Below are positions 50,520-59,382 of a stretch of 64,000 nucleotides of DNA, piece after piece (the first letter of the stretch is position 1; the number at the start of each line of letters is the position of its first letter). Under the pieces are notes generated by a model. It did not search any database and was not told where the DNA came from. It saw only the letters and a list, made by a program, of their open reading frames with translations. The DNA is from Pseudonocardia alni (lineage in GTDB: Bacteria > Actinomycetota > Actinomycetes > Mycobacteriales > Pseudonocardiaceae). The stretch is taken from assembly GCF_002813375.1 (NCBI RefSeq), contig NZ_PHUJ01000003.1, positions 5,518,001 through 5,582,000 of the forward strand. Direction: 5' to 3'. Both the position numbers and the translations under genes were made by a program.

Positions 50520-51799
50520 GCGAGCACCAGGGCAGCAGCAGGGCGGCCCGACTGGCCGACTCGATCAAGGACGCGTTCACCGGCCGCAGCGAGGACGAGC
50601 GTGACGCCGGCTGGGAGCGCCGCGAGGCGGCGGGCACCGCCGAGCAGGACGCGGGCGTCCCGGGCCGGCGCCACGGTGACCCGGACGCCCCGCCGCTGGC
50701 GGGCCCCGGGGCCGGGCCGGGCGACGCCCCCGGCGGACGGCTGGCCGAGGACCGTGCGGCCGGCGGGGACCCACGGGCCGGCGACCCCGGCGGCGACCCG
50801 CGTGCCGGTGATCCCCGCGTCGCCGCCCCGCTCGGCACCGACCCGGGTGCCGGTGGGCCCCGCGGCGCGGGCCCCCGGGACGGCGACCCGCGCGGCGGGG
50901 ACCTCCGAGGTGGGGACCCGCGGGGCGTCGACGTGCGCGGTGGCGACCCGCGTGGCGGGGACGTACGGGGCGGCGACCCGCGCGGCGGGGACCTCCGAGG
51001 TGGGGACCCGCGGGGCGTCGACGTGCGCGGTGGCGACCCGCGTGGCGGGGACGTACGGGGCGGGGACCCGCGTGGTGTCGACCCCCGTGGCGGGCACCTG
51101 CCCGGCGGCGACCCCCACAGCGGCCCGGGCGCACCGGGTGCCGACCCGCGCGACGCCGGCCCGGCCGGACGGCGGGACACCCTCGGCGACCCCGCGGCGG
51201 CGGGCGTCCGCGGACCGGCCGACGCGGGCGGGGTCCCGCCCGGTGGCGGTGTCGGGAACGGCGCACCGGGGACGGGCGCACCGCCCCACGACGCGGCGCC
51301 CGGCTCCGCGGGCGGTGCCGGGACCGCCGCGGCCGCAGGCGGGACCGCGGCCGGCGTGGCCGCCGCGGCGACCACCCGTGGCGCACCCGTACGGGAGGAC
51401 GGCGCGCCCGGCGGCCGTCACCACGACGCGACACCGGGCCGCGGGCACGACGATCTGCGCGACCCCGGTGACCCGCGGGGCGGCACGACCGGACCCGGGG
51501 CCGGCCCGGCGGCGACCGACCCCGCCACCGGCGGCTCGTCGCTGCTCCCGGCCGACCGGGCCCGCGAGTACCAGGACCGCTGGTCGACGCTGAAGGGCGA
51601 GTTCGTCGACGAGCCCCGCCGCGCCGTCCACGGGGCGAACGCCCTGGTGGGGGAGATCCTCGACGAGATGGAGTCGCTGTTCCGTCGCCAGCGCGACGAC
51701 CTGGAGGCCCAGTTCTCCCGCGACGACGCCTCGACCGAGGACCTGCGCCAGGCGCTCACCCGCTACCGCGAGTTCTTCGACCGCCTGCTGTCCCTCTGA
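50516..51799 (+). CDS. Protein with Gly/Asp/Pro/Arg repeats and a helical C-terminal domain
   Basis: This 427-residue protein has a short N-terminal helix (RAARLADSIKDAFTG), a disordered region of about 300 residues rich in Gly, Asp, Pro and Arg, and a C-terminal helical domain (YQDRWSTLKGEFVDEPRRAV to ASTEDLRQALTRYREFFDRL). The last domain is a paralogue of that in the upstream protein. The disordered region has ten-residue repeats of the form GDPRGxDxRG, coded by an exact 90-bp tandem duplication. Such regions resemble RGG-like RNA-binding or phase-separating tails, but no function can be assigned. A hairpin terminator follows. Confidence 0.8.
   Translation: MSEHQGSSRAARLADSIKDAFTGRSEDERDAGWERREAAGTAEQDAGVPGRRHGDPDAPPLAGPGAGPGDAPGGRLAEDRAAGGDPRAGDPGGDPRAGDPRVAAPLGTDPGAGGPRGAGPRDGDPRGGDLRGGDPRGVDVRGGDPRGGDVRGGDPRGGDLRGGDPRGVDVRGGDPRGGDVRGGDPRGVDPRGGHLPGGDPHSGPGAPGADPRDAGPAGRRDTLGDPAAAGVRGPADAGGVPPGGGVGNGAPGTGAPPHDAAPGSAGGAGTAAAAGGTAAGVAAAATTRGAPVREDGAPGGRHHDATPGRGHDDLRDPGDPRGGTTGPGAGPAATDPATGGSSLLPADRAREYQDRWSTLKGEFVDEPRRAVHGANALVGEILDEMESLFRRQRDDLEAQFSRDDASTEDLRQALTRYREFFDRLLSL
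50881..51060 (+). repeat. Two exact 90-bp tandem repeats in coding sequence
   Basis: Bases 50881-50970 are repeated without a change at 50971-51060. Each unit is three 30-bp subunits coding GDPRGGDLRG, GDPRGVDVRG and GDPRGGDVRG. More degenerate copies flank the pair. Identity over 90 bp, including silent positions, points to a recent duplication. Length may vary between strains. Confidence 0.95.
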
Positions 51800-51820
51800 C
51801 GCCGCGCCGCACGAGCTCCG

Positions 51821-51856
51821 GGTGCGCCGCACAGGGAAGAACCTGTGCGGCGCACC
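51821..51856. terminator. Bidirectional terminator hairpin
   Basis: A perfect 15-bp stem (GGTGCGCCGCACAGG and its complement) around GAAGAA lies between the repeat-protein gene (stop at 51799) and the convergent TPP-enzyme gene (stop at 51901). Confidence 0.85.
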
Positions 51857-51900
51857 GCGGGCCCGTGCAGCGTCCGGCTGCGCCCTCCGGACGAGGGGGC

Positions 51901-53457
51901 TCAGCCCAGGGCGGGGACGATCGCCTCGACCAGGTGCGGACCCGGCTCGGCCTGTGCCCGACGCAGCGCGTCGAGCAGACCCTCGGTGGTGGTGACCCGC
52001 TCGGCGGGCACCCCGAGCCCGGTCGCGAGTGCGGTGAAGTCCGGCGTCGGGTCGGACAGGTCCAGCATCCGGCCCGCCCGCCCGGAGTGCGCCGCCTCCC
52101 CGGCCCCCGTGCGGGCCAGCTCCACCCGCAGGATCGAGTACGCCGCGTTGTTGATCAGCACGACGGTGACGTCGAGCCGCTCGCGGGCCATCGTCCACAG
52201 CGCCTGGGCGGTGTAGAGCGCGCTGCCGTCGGCCTGCACCGCCACCACCGGACGGTCCGGCGCGGCGACCGCGGCACCCACCGCGGCGGGCAGCCCCATC
52301 CCGATCGCGCCACCGGTCAGCGCGATCTGGGTGTGTCGCGGCGCGGTCTGCAACGACATCGCCAGCGACGCCGCCGCGGTCAGCGCCTCGTCGACCACGA
52401 TCGCGTCCTGCGGCAGCGTCGCGGCGACGGCGGCGCACAGCCCCCGCACGTCGAGCGCCCCCGGCGCGGGCTCCGGCGCCTCGTGCGGGGCGAGCGCGGG
52501 GTCGGCGTCGCCGGCGACGGCGTCGGCGAGGGCTTCCAGCGCGGCCGTCGCGTCGGTGGCCGGGTCGGCCAGTCCCACCACGGCGGCCCCCTCGGGCACC
52601 AGGTCCCCGGGCACCCCCGGGTAGCCGAAGAACGACACCGGCGACCGCGCCCCGGCCAGCACCAGCGACGATGTGCCGTCCAGCTGCGCGATCGCCTGCT
52701 CGGCGAAGTAGGCGAGCTTGTCGATGCGGGTCCGGCCGGCGCCGGTCTCCCAGCACCGGGGGAAGGTCTCCACGAGCAGCCGGGTCCCGGTGGCCGCGGC
52801 GATCCGCCCGGCGGCGTCGACCCCCGCCGCGCTCAGCGCCGGCCCGCCCAGCAGCAGCGTCGCGCCGGGCGCGCGGACGGCGTCGGCGGCCGCGGCGACC
52901 CGCGAGGGATCCGGGGGGAACGGCCCGGCGGCCGGCAGCGGCGGGGCGGGCGACGCGCTCTCCGACCAGGACACGTCGGCCGGCAGCACCAGCGTCGCGA
53001 CCTGCCCGCCGCGCTCGCCGGTCGCGGCGAGGGCGCGCATCGCGTCGGCGGCGACGTCGCGGACGTCACCGCTGGTGTGCACCCACCCGGACACGGTCCG
53101 CGCCACCGCGGTGATGTCGGACTCCAGCGGAGCGTCGAAGCGGACGTGGTCGGTCGCGTGCCCGCCGACCACGCACAGCAGCGGCGTCCCGGCCCGGCGT
53201 GCGTTGTGCAGGTTCGCCAGCCCGTTGCCCAGCCCCGGCCCGAGGTGCAGCAGCACCGCCGCCGGCTTCCCGGCGATCCGCGCGTAGGCGTCGGCGGCGC
53301 CGGTCGCGACGCCCTCGAACAGGGCCAGCACCCCGCGCATCTCCGGTACCGCGTCGAGCGCCTGCACGAAGTGCATCTCCGATGTCCCCGGGTTCATGAA
53401 GCACACGTCGACCCCGGCCGCGGTGAGCGACCCGACCAGCGCCTCGGCGCCCCTCAC
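51901..53457 (-). CDS. Thiamine-diphosphate-dependent enzyme (acetolactate synthase / benzoylformate decarboxylase-like)
   Basis: This 518-residue ThDP enzyme has the N-terminal Pyr domain with the catalytic Glu region LALFEGVATGAADAYARIAG, the MNPGTSEMHFVQALD block, a central domain, and the C-terminal PP domain with the GDG-type cofactor motif as QADGSALYTAQALWT and NNAAYSILRVEL. The motif starts with AD where many have GDG. Members decarboxylate 2-oxo acids or condense them. The NPGTSE variant is typical of a group of actinobacterial enzymes with unassigned substrates. GTG 53457 gives the family-like start VRGAEALVGSLTAAG; GTG 53484 is an alternative. It is divergent from the MFS gene at 53575. 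Confidence 0.85.
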   Translation of the reverse strand: MRGAEALVGSLTAAGVDVCFMNPGTSEMHFVQALDAVPEMRGVLALFEGVATGAADAYARIAGKPAAVLLHLGPGLGNGLANLHNARRAGTPLLCVVGGHATDHVRFDAPLESDITAVARTVSGWVHTSGDVRDVAADAMRALAATGERGGQVATLVLPADVSWSESASPAPPLPAAGPFPPDPSRVAAAADAVRAPGATLLLGGPALSAAGVDAAGRIAAATGTRLLVETFPRCWETGAGRTRIDKLAYFAEQAIAQLDGTSSLVLAGARSPVSFFGYPGVPGDLVPEGAAVVGLADPATDATAALEALADAVAGDADPALAPHEAPEPAPGALDVRGLCAAVAATLPQDAIVVDEALTAAASLAMSLQTAPRHTQIALTGGAIGMGLPAAVGAAVAAPDRPVVAVQADGSALYTAQALWTMARERLDVTVVLINNAAYSILRVELARTGAGEAAHSGRAGRMLDLSDPTPDFTALATGLGVPAERVTTTEGLLDALRRAQAEPGPHLVEAIVPALG

Positions 53458-53574
53458 GACCGGTTCCCGATCTCTACGGTCCACATGGTCGGTGAGTCCA
53501 CACGATGTGACGCGTGTCCGCAGGACCCGGGTTCGAGTTGCGGCCCGCATCGCCAGGACGCGGAATGGAGGACT

Positions 53575-55050
53575 GTGAGCGACGACCGCACCGCGCCCGA
53601 GGCCTACACCCCTGACCCGCGGCGTTGGCGGGCGCTGTCGGTCTGCCTGGTCGCCGGGTTCATGAGCCTGCTCGACGTCAGCATCGTCAACGTCGCGCTG
53701 CCCGCCATGCAGGCCGGCCTGCGGGCCTCGGCGGCGCAGCTGTCCTGGATCGTGTCCGGCTACGCGCTGACGTTCGGCCTGGTCCTGGTCGCGTCCGGGC
53801 GTCTCGGCGACGACCGCGGCCGCCGTCGCATGTTCGTCACCGGCCTCGCCCTGTTCACCCTGACCAGCGCGGTCGCCGGGTTCGCGCCGAACCCGGAGGT
53901 GCTCGTCGCGGTCCGGCTGGTGCAGGGCGTCGCGGCCGGGCTGCTGTCCCCGCAGGTCGTCGGGTTCATCCAGGACCTGTTCCGCGGCCCGGAGCGGGGC
54001 ACCGCGTTCGGCATGTTCGGCGCCGTCGTCGGGATCTCGACCGCGGTCGGCCCGCTGCTGGGCGGGCTGCTGCTGTCCTGGGCCGGCGACGCCGACGGCT
54101 GGCGCTGGGTCTTCTTCGTCAACATCCCGATCGGCGTCGCGGCGCTGGTCGCGGCGTTCCGGCTGCTGCCCGCCGACACCGTGACCACGGGGGAGCGGCG
54201 CCCGCTGGACCTGGGCGGCTCGGTGCTGCTCGGCGTCGCCGTCGTCGCGCTGATGCTGCCGCTGGTGCTCGCCGAGCGGGACCCGGCGTCGGCGCCGTGG
54301 TGGCTGGTCGCGGTCTCGGTCGCGGCGCTGGTGGCGTTCGTGGCCTGGGAGCGTCGGGCCAAGCGCGTCCACGGTCACCCGCTGATCGACTTCGCGCTGC
54401 TGCGGACCCGCAGCTACGCCGTCGGGGCCTCGCTGGGCACCGTCTACTTCGCCGGGTTCACCTCGATCTTCTTCGTGCTCACCCTCTACCTGCAGAACGG
54501 GCTGGGCTACACCCCGCTGCAGACCGGGCTGACGATGACGGCGTTCGCGCTCGGCTCGGCCGTCACCTCCGCACTCAGCGGGCGCCTGGTGGCGCGGTTC
54601 GGGCAGCCGATGATCGTCGTCGGGCTGGCGACGGTGATGGTCGGGCTCGGCGTCACCGACCTCGTCCTGGCCGCGACCGCGCACAGCCCGTGGACCGGGC
54701 TCGCGATCGCCGGGCCGCTGCTGCTCGCCGGGGCGGGCGGCGGGCTGGTGATCGCGCCGAACCAGACCCTCGCGCTGTCGGAGATCCCGCACACCTCCGG
54801 CGGCACCGCGGGCGGGGTGCTGCAGACCGGGCAGCGGATCGGGACGGCGATCGGGCTGTCCGCGGTCGGCGCGGTGTTCTTCGGCAGGCTCACCGCGTCC
54901 GGCGGGGACTGGGCGGACGCCATCTCGCACGGCCTGCTCATCACCGTCGGGCTGGTGGCGCTGGCCCTCGTGCTCGGGGTCACCGACCTGGTCGCGGCCC
55001 GGCGTGCCCGCGGACGGGGCACGCCGGTGACCGCGACCGGCGGACGGTAG
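53575..55050 (+). CDS. DHA2-family MFS drug:H+ antiporter (EmrB/QacA-like)
   Basis: This 491-residue, probable 14-helix exporter has motif A GRLGDDRGRRRMFV, the helix 1 motif LDVSIVNVALPAM, and WIVSGYALTFG, all typical of EmrB/QacA-type efflux pumps. Motif C is suggested by GISTAVGPLLGGLLL. It probably exports toxic or secondary metabolites. Start GTG 53575 after AATGGAGG. It lies tail to tail with the next carrier gene with three bases between stops. Confidence 0.9.
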   Translation: MSDDRTAPEAYTPDPRRWRALSVCLVAGFMSLLDVSIVNVALPAMQAGLRASAAQLSWIVSGYALTFGLVLVASGRLGDDRGRRRMFVTGLALFTLTSAVAGFAPNPEVLVAVRLVQGVAAGLLSPQVVGFIQDLFRGPERGTAFGMFGAVVGISTAVGPLLGGLLLSWAGDADGWRWVFFVNIPIGVAALVAAFRLLPADTVTTGERRPLDLGGSVLLGVAVVALMLPLVLAERDPASAPWWLVAVSVAALVAFVAWERRAKRVHGHPLIDFALLRTRSYAVGASLGTVYFAGFTSIFFVLTLYLQNGLGYTPLQTGLTMTAFALGSAVTSALSGRLVARFGQPMIVVGLATVMVGLGVTDLVLAATAHSPWTGLAIAGPLLLAGAGGGLVIAPNQTLALSEIPHTSGGTAGGVLQTGQRIGTAIGLSAVGAVFFGRLTASGGDWADAISHGLLITVGLVALALVLGVTDLVAARRARGRGTPVTATGGR

Positions 55051-55053
55051 GGG

Positions 55054-56382
55054 TCAGGTCCGGGCGCCGGCGGCGGTGTCCTCGCGCAGGCCCGACCGCA
55101 GCGTCTCGGTCATCAGCCACGAGCAGACCATCGACACCAGCGCGATCCCGACGACGTAGCCGGCGACGGCGTAGAGCGACCCGGTCAGCGCGACGAGCGC
55201 GGTGCACAGCAGCGGCGCGAGGCCGCCCAGGATCGACGCGATCTGGTAGGCCAGCGACGCCCCCGAGTACCGCATGCTGGTGGAGAACTGCTCGGCGAAG
55301 AACGCCGACTGCGGCCCGTACACCGCCGAGCGCGCCACCTGCACGACCAGCCCGCCCAGCAGGAACAGCCAGATGCTGCCGGTCGACACGAGCCAGAAGT
55401 ACGGCACCGCGAACACCGCGAGCAGCGCCATCCCACCGACGAACATCGGACGACGCCCGATCCGGTCCGACAGCAGACCGAACGCCATGATCAGCGGGAT
55501 GTCCGACAGCGACAGCACCGAGTTCGCCGCGAGGATCGTCGTGCGGTCGTAGGACAGGGACTGCGTCGCGTAGGTGACCAGCCAGACCGAGGAGACGTAG
55601 AACGTCGAGTTCGTCGCCAGGAACGACCCGGCGGCGAGCAGGATCTCCTTCGGGTAGGTGCGCAGCGCCTCCAGCACCGGCATCCGGTTCGCGGCCTTCT
55701 CGTCCATCGCCTTCCGGAACACCGGCGACTCGTGGACGCCGAGCCGGATCCACATCCCGACCCCGATCAGCGCGATGCTGGCGAGGAACGGCACCCGCCA
55801 GCCCCACGCCAGGAACTGCTCGTCGGTCAGGGTCGCGGACAGCACCGCGAACGTCGCCGTCCCCAGCACCAGGCCCAGCGGCACACCGACCTGCGGCCAG
55901 CTGCCGTAGAACCCGCGCCGGTGCGACGGGGCGTGCTCGACGGCCATCAGCGCCGCACCGCCCCACTCGCCGCCGACGCCGAATCCCTGCAGGAACCGCA
56001 GCGTCACCAGCAGGACCGGAGCCCAGACCCCGAGCGTGTCGTAGCCGGGCAGCAGACCCATCCCGACGGTCGCCGCGCCCATCATGAGCAGCGAGTAGAC
56101 GAGCATCGGTTTCCGGCCGACCCTGTCGCCGAAGTGCGCGAACACCGCCCCGCCGAGCGGGCGGGCGATGAACCCGACGGCGAACGCGCCGAACGCGGAC
56201 AGGGTGCCGGTGACGGGGTCGACCGACGGGAAGAACACCTGGTTGAACACCAGGGCCGCGGCCGTGCCGAAGATGAAGAAGTCGTACCACTCGATGGTGG
56301 TGCCGACCAGGCTGGCGGTGGCGACCTTGCGGGAGGACCGGAGTGCGGGTCCCGGCGACGCCGGCGGGACGGTGGAGGACAT
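55054..56382 (-). CDS. MHS-family MFS transporter
   Basis: This 442-residue carrier is close to ProP/ShiA-type proton symporters. TTIEWYDFFIFGTAAALVF marks helix 1, FGDRVGRKPMLVYSLLMMG follows, and LQGFGVGGEWGGAALMAVE is the family signature. Twelve hydrophobic helices are seen. It has the same size as the MHS carrier at 42429 but a different sequence. The substrate is unknown. Start ATG 56382. Confidence 0.9.
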   Translation of the reverse strand: MSSTVPPASPGPALRSSRKVATASLVGTTIEWYDFFIFGTAAALVFNQVFFPSVDPVTGTLSAFGAFAVGFIARPLGGAVFAHFGDRVGRKPMLVYSLLMMGAATVGMGLLPGYDTLGVWAPVLLVTLRFLQGFGVGGEWGGAALMAVEHAPSHRRGFYGSWPQVGVPLGLVLGTATFAVLSATLTDEQFLAWGWRVPFLASIALIGVGMWIRLGVHESPVFRKAMDEKAANRMPVLEALRTYPKEILLAAGSFLATNSTFYVSSVWLVTYATQSLSYDRTTILAANSVLSLSDIPLIMAFGLLSDRIGRRPMFVGGMALLAVFAVPYFWLVSTGSIWLFLLGGLVVQVARSAVYGPQSAFFAEQFSTSMRYSGASLAYQIASILGGLAPLLCTALVALTGSLYAVAGYVVGIALVSMVCSWLMTETLRSGLREDTAAGART

Positions 56383-56448
56383 GCGCCCTGACGCTAAGGG
56401 GTCGTCCGATTCGTGTCGAGACGCACGAGTGATCCGATCTGGCGGTGC

Positions 56449-57651
56449 TCAGGCCCGGGTGCGACGGGTGGAGAGCACCCCCGCGACGAGCACGACGACC
56501 AGCCCGGCCACCGGGACGACCAGCAGCCCGGCCCGCAGCGACGTCGCGTCGGCGACCAGCCCGACCACCGGCGGCGACACCAGGAACCCCACCCGCATCA
56601 GCCAGGTGACGATCGTCAGCCCGGTCCCGGGGGCCAGCCCCGGCAGGTGGTCGGCGGCGGTCATCGCGGCCGGGACGAGCGTCGCCACCCCGAACCCGGC
56701 AAGACCGAACCCGGCGACGGTCCCGGGCACCGTCGGGAACGCCAGCGCGAGCCCCATCCCGGCGAGCACCAGCCCACCGCCGGCGCGGGCCACCGCGCGC
56801 TGGCCGAACCGGTCGACCATCCGGTCACCGATGAGCCTGCCGACGAACTGGCAGCCCTGCAGCGCCACGAACCCGAGGCCGGCGACGGCCGCACCGGCCC
56901 CGAGCCCCTGCAGGTACACCGCCGCCCAGGTGGCGCCGGAGTCCTCGACCAGGGTGCCGGAGATCGCGACCAGCCCGAACACGGCGAGCAGCGCCACGGT
57001 GCGGGGGCCGAGCCCGGTCCACGGCCGCCGCGGCGGTGCACCGTCGGCCGCGTCGGGGGCCGGGCGGTCGTCGCCGTCGGCGCCGCTCAGCAGCAGGGGG
57101 TACACCGCGACGGCGATCACCACCGACAGCAGCGACGAGAGCCCCAGGTGCACCGGCAGCGCCAGCCCGGTCCCGGCGGCGGCCGAGCCCATCAGCCCGC
57201 CCGCGACGGCTCCGACCGACCAGAGCGCGTGGAACCCGTTGAGGATGGACCGGCCGTAGCGGCGCTGCACCCGCAGCCCGTGCGCGTTCTGCGCGACGTC
57301 GACGACGGCGTCGGACGCCCCGACCAGCAGCATGGCCGTGGCGAACAGCGCCCAGGACGGTGCGAACCCCACCAGCACGACGCCGAGCGCGATCACCGCC
57401 ATCCCGAACGAGGCCACCTTCGCCGACGTGAACCGGGCGATGAGCGGGCCCGCGGTCAGACCGGCCAGCAGCGCCGCGAACGGCATCGCGGCCACCGCCA
57501 GCCCGAGCTGGGTGTTGGACAGGCCGAGATCGGCCTTGATCTGCGGGAAGCGGGGCAGCAGGTTCGCGTAGACCAGGCCGTTGGTGAGGAAGACCAGGGC
57601 CACCGCCGCCCGGGCCCGTCGTTCCGTCCGGCCCGCCTCGACTGCCACCAC
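56449..57651 (-). CDS. MFS transporter
   Basis: This 400-residue carrier has about twelve hydrophobic helices, beginning VALVFLTNGLVYANLLPRFP. GLSNTQLGLAVAAMPFAALL and VVDVAQNAHGLRVQRRYGRS resemble the FucP/YbjJ-like branch of sugar or unknown-substrate carriers. The start is one of two adjacent GTG codons (57651 or 57648); no strong ribosome site is seen. The same frame runs on into the topoisomerase remnant upstream, but that part is not expected to be translated with it. Confidence 0.85.
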   Translation of the reverse strand: MVAVEAGRTERRARAAVALVFLTNGLVYANLLPRFPQIKADLGLSNTQLGLAVAAMPFAALLAGLTAGPLIARFTSAKVASFGMAVIALGVVLVGFAPSWALFATAMLLVGASDAVVDVAQNAHGLRVQRRYGRSILNGFHALWSVGAVAGGLMGSAAAGTGLALPVHLGLSSLLSVVIAVAVYPLLLSGADGDDRPAPDAADGAPPRRPWTGLGPRTVALLAVFGLVAISGTLVEDSGATWAAVYLQGLGAGAAVAGLGFVALQGCQFVGRLIGDRMVDRFGQRAVARAGGGLVLAGMGLALAFPTVPGTVAGFGLAGFGVATLVPAAMTAADHLPGLAPGTGLTIVTWLMRVGFLVSPPVVGLVADATSLRAGLLVVPVAGLVVVLVAGVLSTRRTRA

Positions 57652-57694
57652 GGCCCCATCATGCGCCGACCGGCCGGCACCGGCGGGCCGCGGG

Positions 57695-58107
57695 TCAGCT
57701 GTGGCGTTCCAGCAGCCGCAGCACCGCCCGTCCGACGGCGACCCGGGTGCGGTGCTCGCCGGCGCCGCGCGAGATGCGGCGCAGCCCGGCCGCGACCGTG
57801 TGGCCCTCCTCGAAGGCCCGCACCACGCGCGGGTCGACGTAGCTGGACGGCCGGGGTGTTGCCCAGTGCCCGGGCGACCCGGCACGTCGTGGCGGCCTCG
57901 GCCCGCTCCGGCGCGGTCGCGGTCCCGCTCGGAGATCCATACCTCCCGCCAGGCGGGCGGGATCACCAGTTCCTCGATCCGGGCCCGCACCGGCGCGGCG
58001 ACGGCGGCGCCGGTCGCGTCGTGGTAGCTGAACCCCCGTCCCCGACGACGGCGGGTGAGGCCGCCGCGGTACGGGATCGCCCTGGTCGGTCGCACGCCGG
58101 GGGACAC
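57695..58107 (-). pseudogene. Decayed DNA topoisomerase IB
   Basis: The first 55 residues of the frame from 58107 (GGLTRRRRGRGFSYHDATGA, then IEELVIPPAWREVWIS) match the N-terminus of bacterial eukaryote-like topoisomerase IB. The following 200 or so residues, including the catalytic core, are missing. Another frame then gives EAATTCRVARALGNTPAV, and a third frame gives SYVDPRVVRAFEEGHTV and on to a stop at 57695. These last parts are the C-terminal LGNTPA and catalytic-Tyr region. One large deletion and at least one frameshift have therefore destroyed the gene. Confidence 0.75.
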
Positions 58108-58123
58108 CCGCCGCGCGCCGGGA

Positions 58124-59134
58124 TCATCCCCGCAGCGAGTTGATCCTCACCGCGGTCCGCAGCGCTCCGGACATGCCCTTGTAGGCACCGTTGCGGGCGG
58201 TGTCACGGACGTTGCGCAGCTGCGCGCGACGCTCGCGGCCCGCGCCGCTCCAGGCCAGCAGCGACCGGCCCCACGAGTCCTTCGCGAGTTCCGTCGCCCC
58301 GGCCTCGCGGGCGAGCAGCGCCCACCGGTCGCCGAAGTCGTCCAGCCCGTCGCGGTAGGCGAACACCGCGGGCCGGACGTAGGCCATGCCCGGGTGCCGG
58401 CGGCCCATCCGGGGGGCGTAGTCGGCGATGACCTTGTCCAGGCACTCGAACCGGCGCTGCCGGTTGGAGCTGATCGACCCGGTGCGCATCAGGCGCATGT
58501 CGAGCAGCCAGCGGCGGGTGCCCCACATCAGCGGGTAGTTCGAGCCGGCGGCGATCCGCAGCCACATCTCGAAGTCCACCGCGGAGGGCAGCGAGCAGTC
58601 GAAGCCGCCGACCTGGTCGAAGCAGGCCCGGCGGATCATCAGCGAGCTGCCGTTGTGCGGCGGGTTGTTCTCCACCAGCTGCTTGTCGATGTCGACCTTG
58701 CCCGACGGCTGCCAGCGCAGCGCCACGACCTGCCCGGACTCCAGCATCACGCGGGTGTGGCAGTACGCCATCCCGACCCCGGGCGGGGCGGTGTGCATGG
58801 TCTCGAGCATGTGCGAGAGGAACTCGGGGTGCCAGCGGTCGTCGCCGTCCAGGAACGCGACGAAGGGGGCGGCGCTCTCGGCCAGGGCACGGTTGCGCGC
58901 GGCACCCGAGCCGCCGTTCTCCACCTGGATCAGCCGCACCCGCGGGTCGCGCTCGGCGCGCGAGCGGACGACGTCGGCGGTGTCGTCGGTCGACCCGTCG
59001 TCGACGACGAGGTACTCGAACCGGGACTCGGTCTGCGCGAGCACCGAGTCGATGGCCTCACCGATCCAGGGACCGACGTTGTAGGCGGGGGTGATCACGG
59101 TGACGAGGACGTGAGGGTTCCGCACGATCGGCAC
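58124..59134 (-). CDS. Glycosyltransferase family 2
   Basis: This 336-residue GT-A-type glycosyltransferase has the nucleotide-sugar site VTVITPAYNVGPWIGEAIDS, DDGSTDDTADVV and the metal motif in VAFLDGDDRWHPEF. PPHNGSSLMIRRACFDQVGG and FEMWLRIAAG in the acceptor half are usual for polysaccharide enzymes. The start GTG 59134 follows AAGGAGCTG at proper spacing; the longer frame to 59278 is less likely. It is divergent from the TupA-like gene, and both probably act in cell-surface glycan assembly with the flippase nearby. Confidence 0.88.
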   Translation of the reverse strand: MPIVRNPHVLVTVITPAYNVGPWIGEAIDSVLAQTESRFEYLVVDDGSTDDTADVVRSRAERDPRVRLIQVENGGSGAARNRALAESAAPFVAFLDGDDRWHPEFLSHMLETMHTAPPGVGMAYCHTRVMLESGQVVALRWQPSGKVDIDKQLVENNPPHNGSSLMIRRACFDQVGGFDCSLPSAVDFEMWLRIAAGSNYPLMWGTRRWLLDMRLMRTGSISSNRQRRFECLDKVIADYAPRMGRRHPGMAYVRPAVFAYRDGLDDFGDRWALLAREAGATELAKDSWGRSLLAWSGAGRERRAQLRNVRDTARNGAYKGMSGALRTAVRINSLRG

Positions 59135-59382
59135 AGTCGCCAGCTCCTTCCGGGGTGCGCCGGTCTTCGGCGCCGTCGGCCCCGCATTCACCGTAGGGGG
59201 TGACGCAGAGCATTCGGCACGCCCTCGACCGAGGCCGTGCTGCGGGCATTCCTCGCGAATGGCAACGAGCGTGCGCACTGTTGGTGACGTCCGTGCGGCA
59301 TCCGAGGTTGCCCCGGGCGCCGGGCCACCCGGTCCGGGGCCGGTGAGCCGGGTGGTGGGAGAGGGTCGCTATCGTCCGGAGA

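Noticed and set aside
50881..51060. Tandem repeats taken as a CRISPR array or minisatellite
   Set aside because: There are no spacers; the repeats are contiguous, in frame and encode a ten-residue protein repeat.
53510..53560. A tRNA-like stretch with GGGTTCGAGTT
   Set aside because: No acceptor stem, D-arm or anticodon arm could be built around it.
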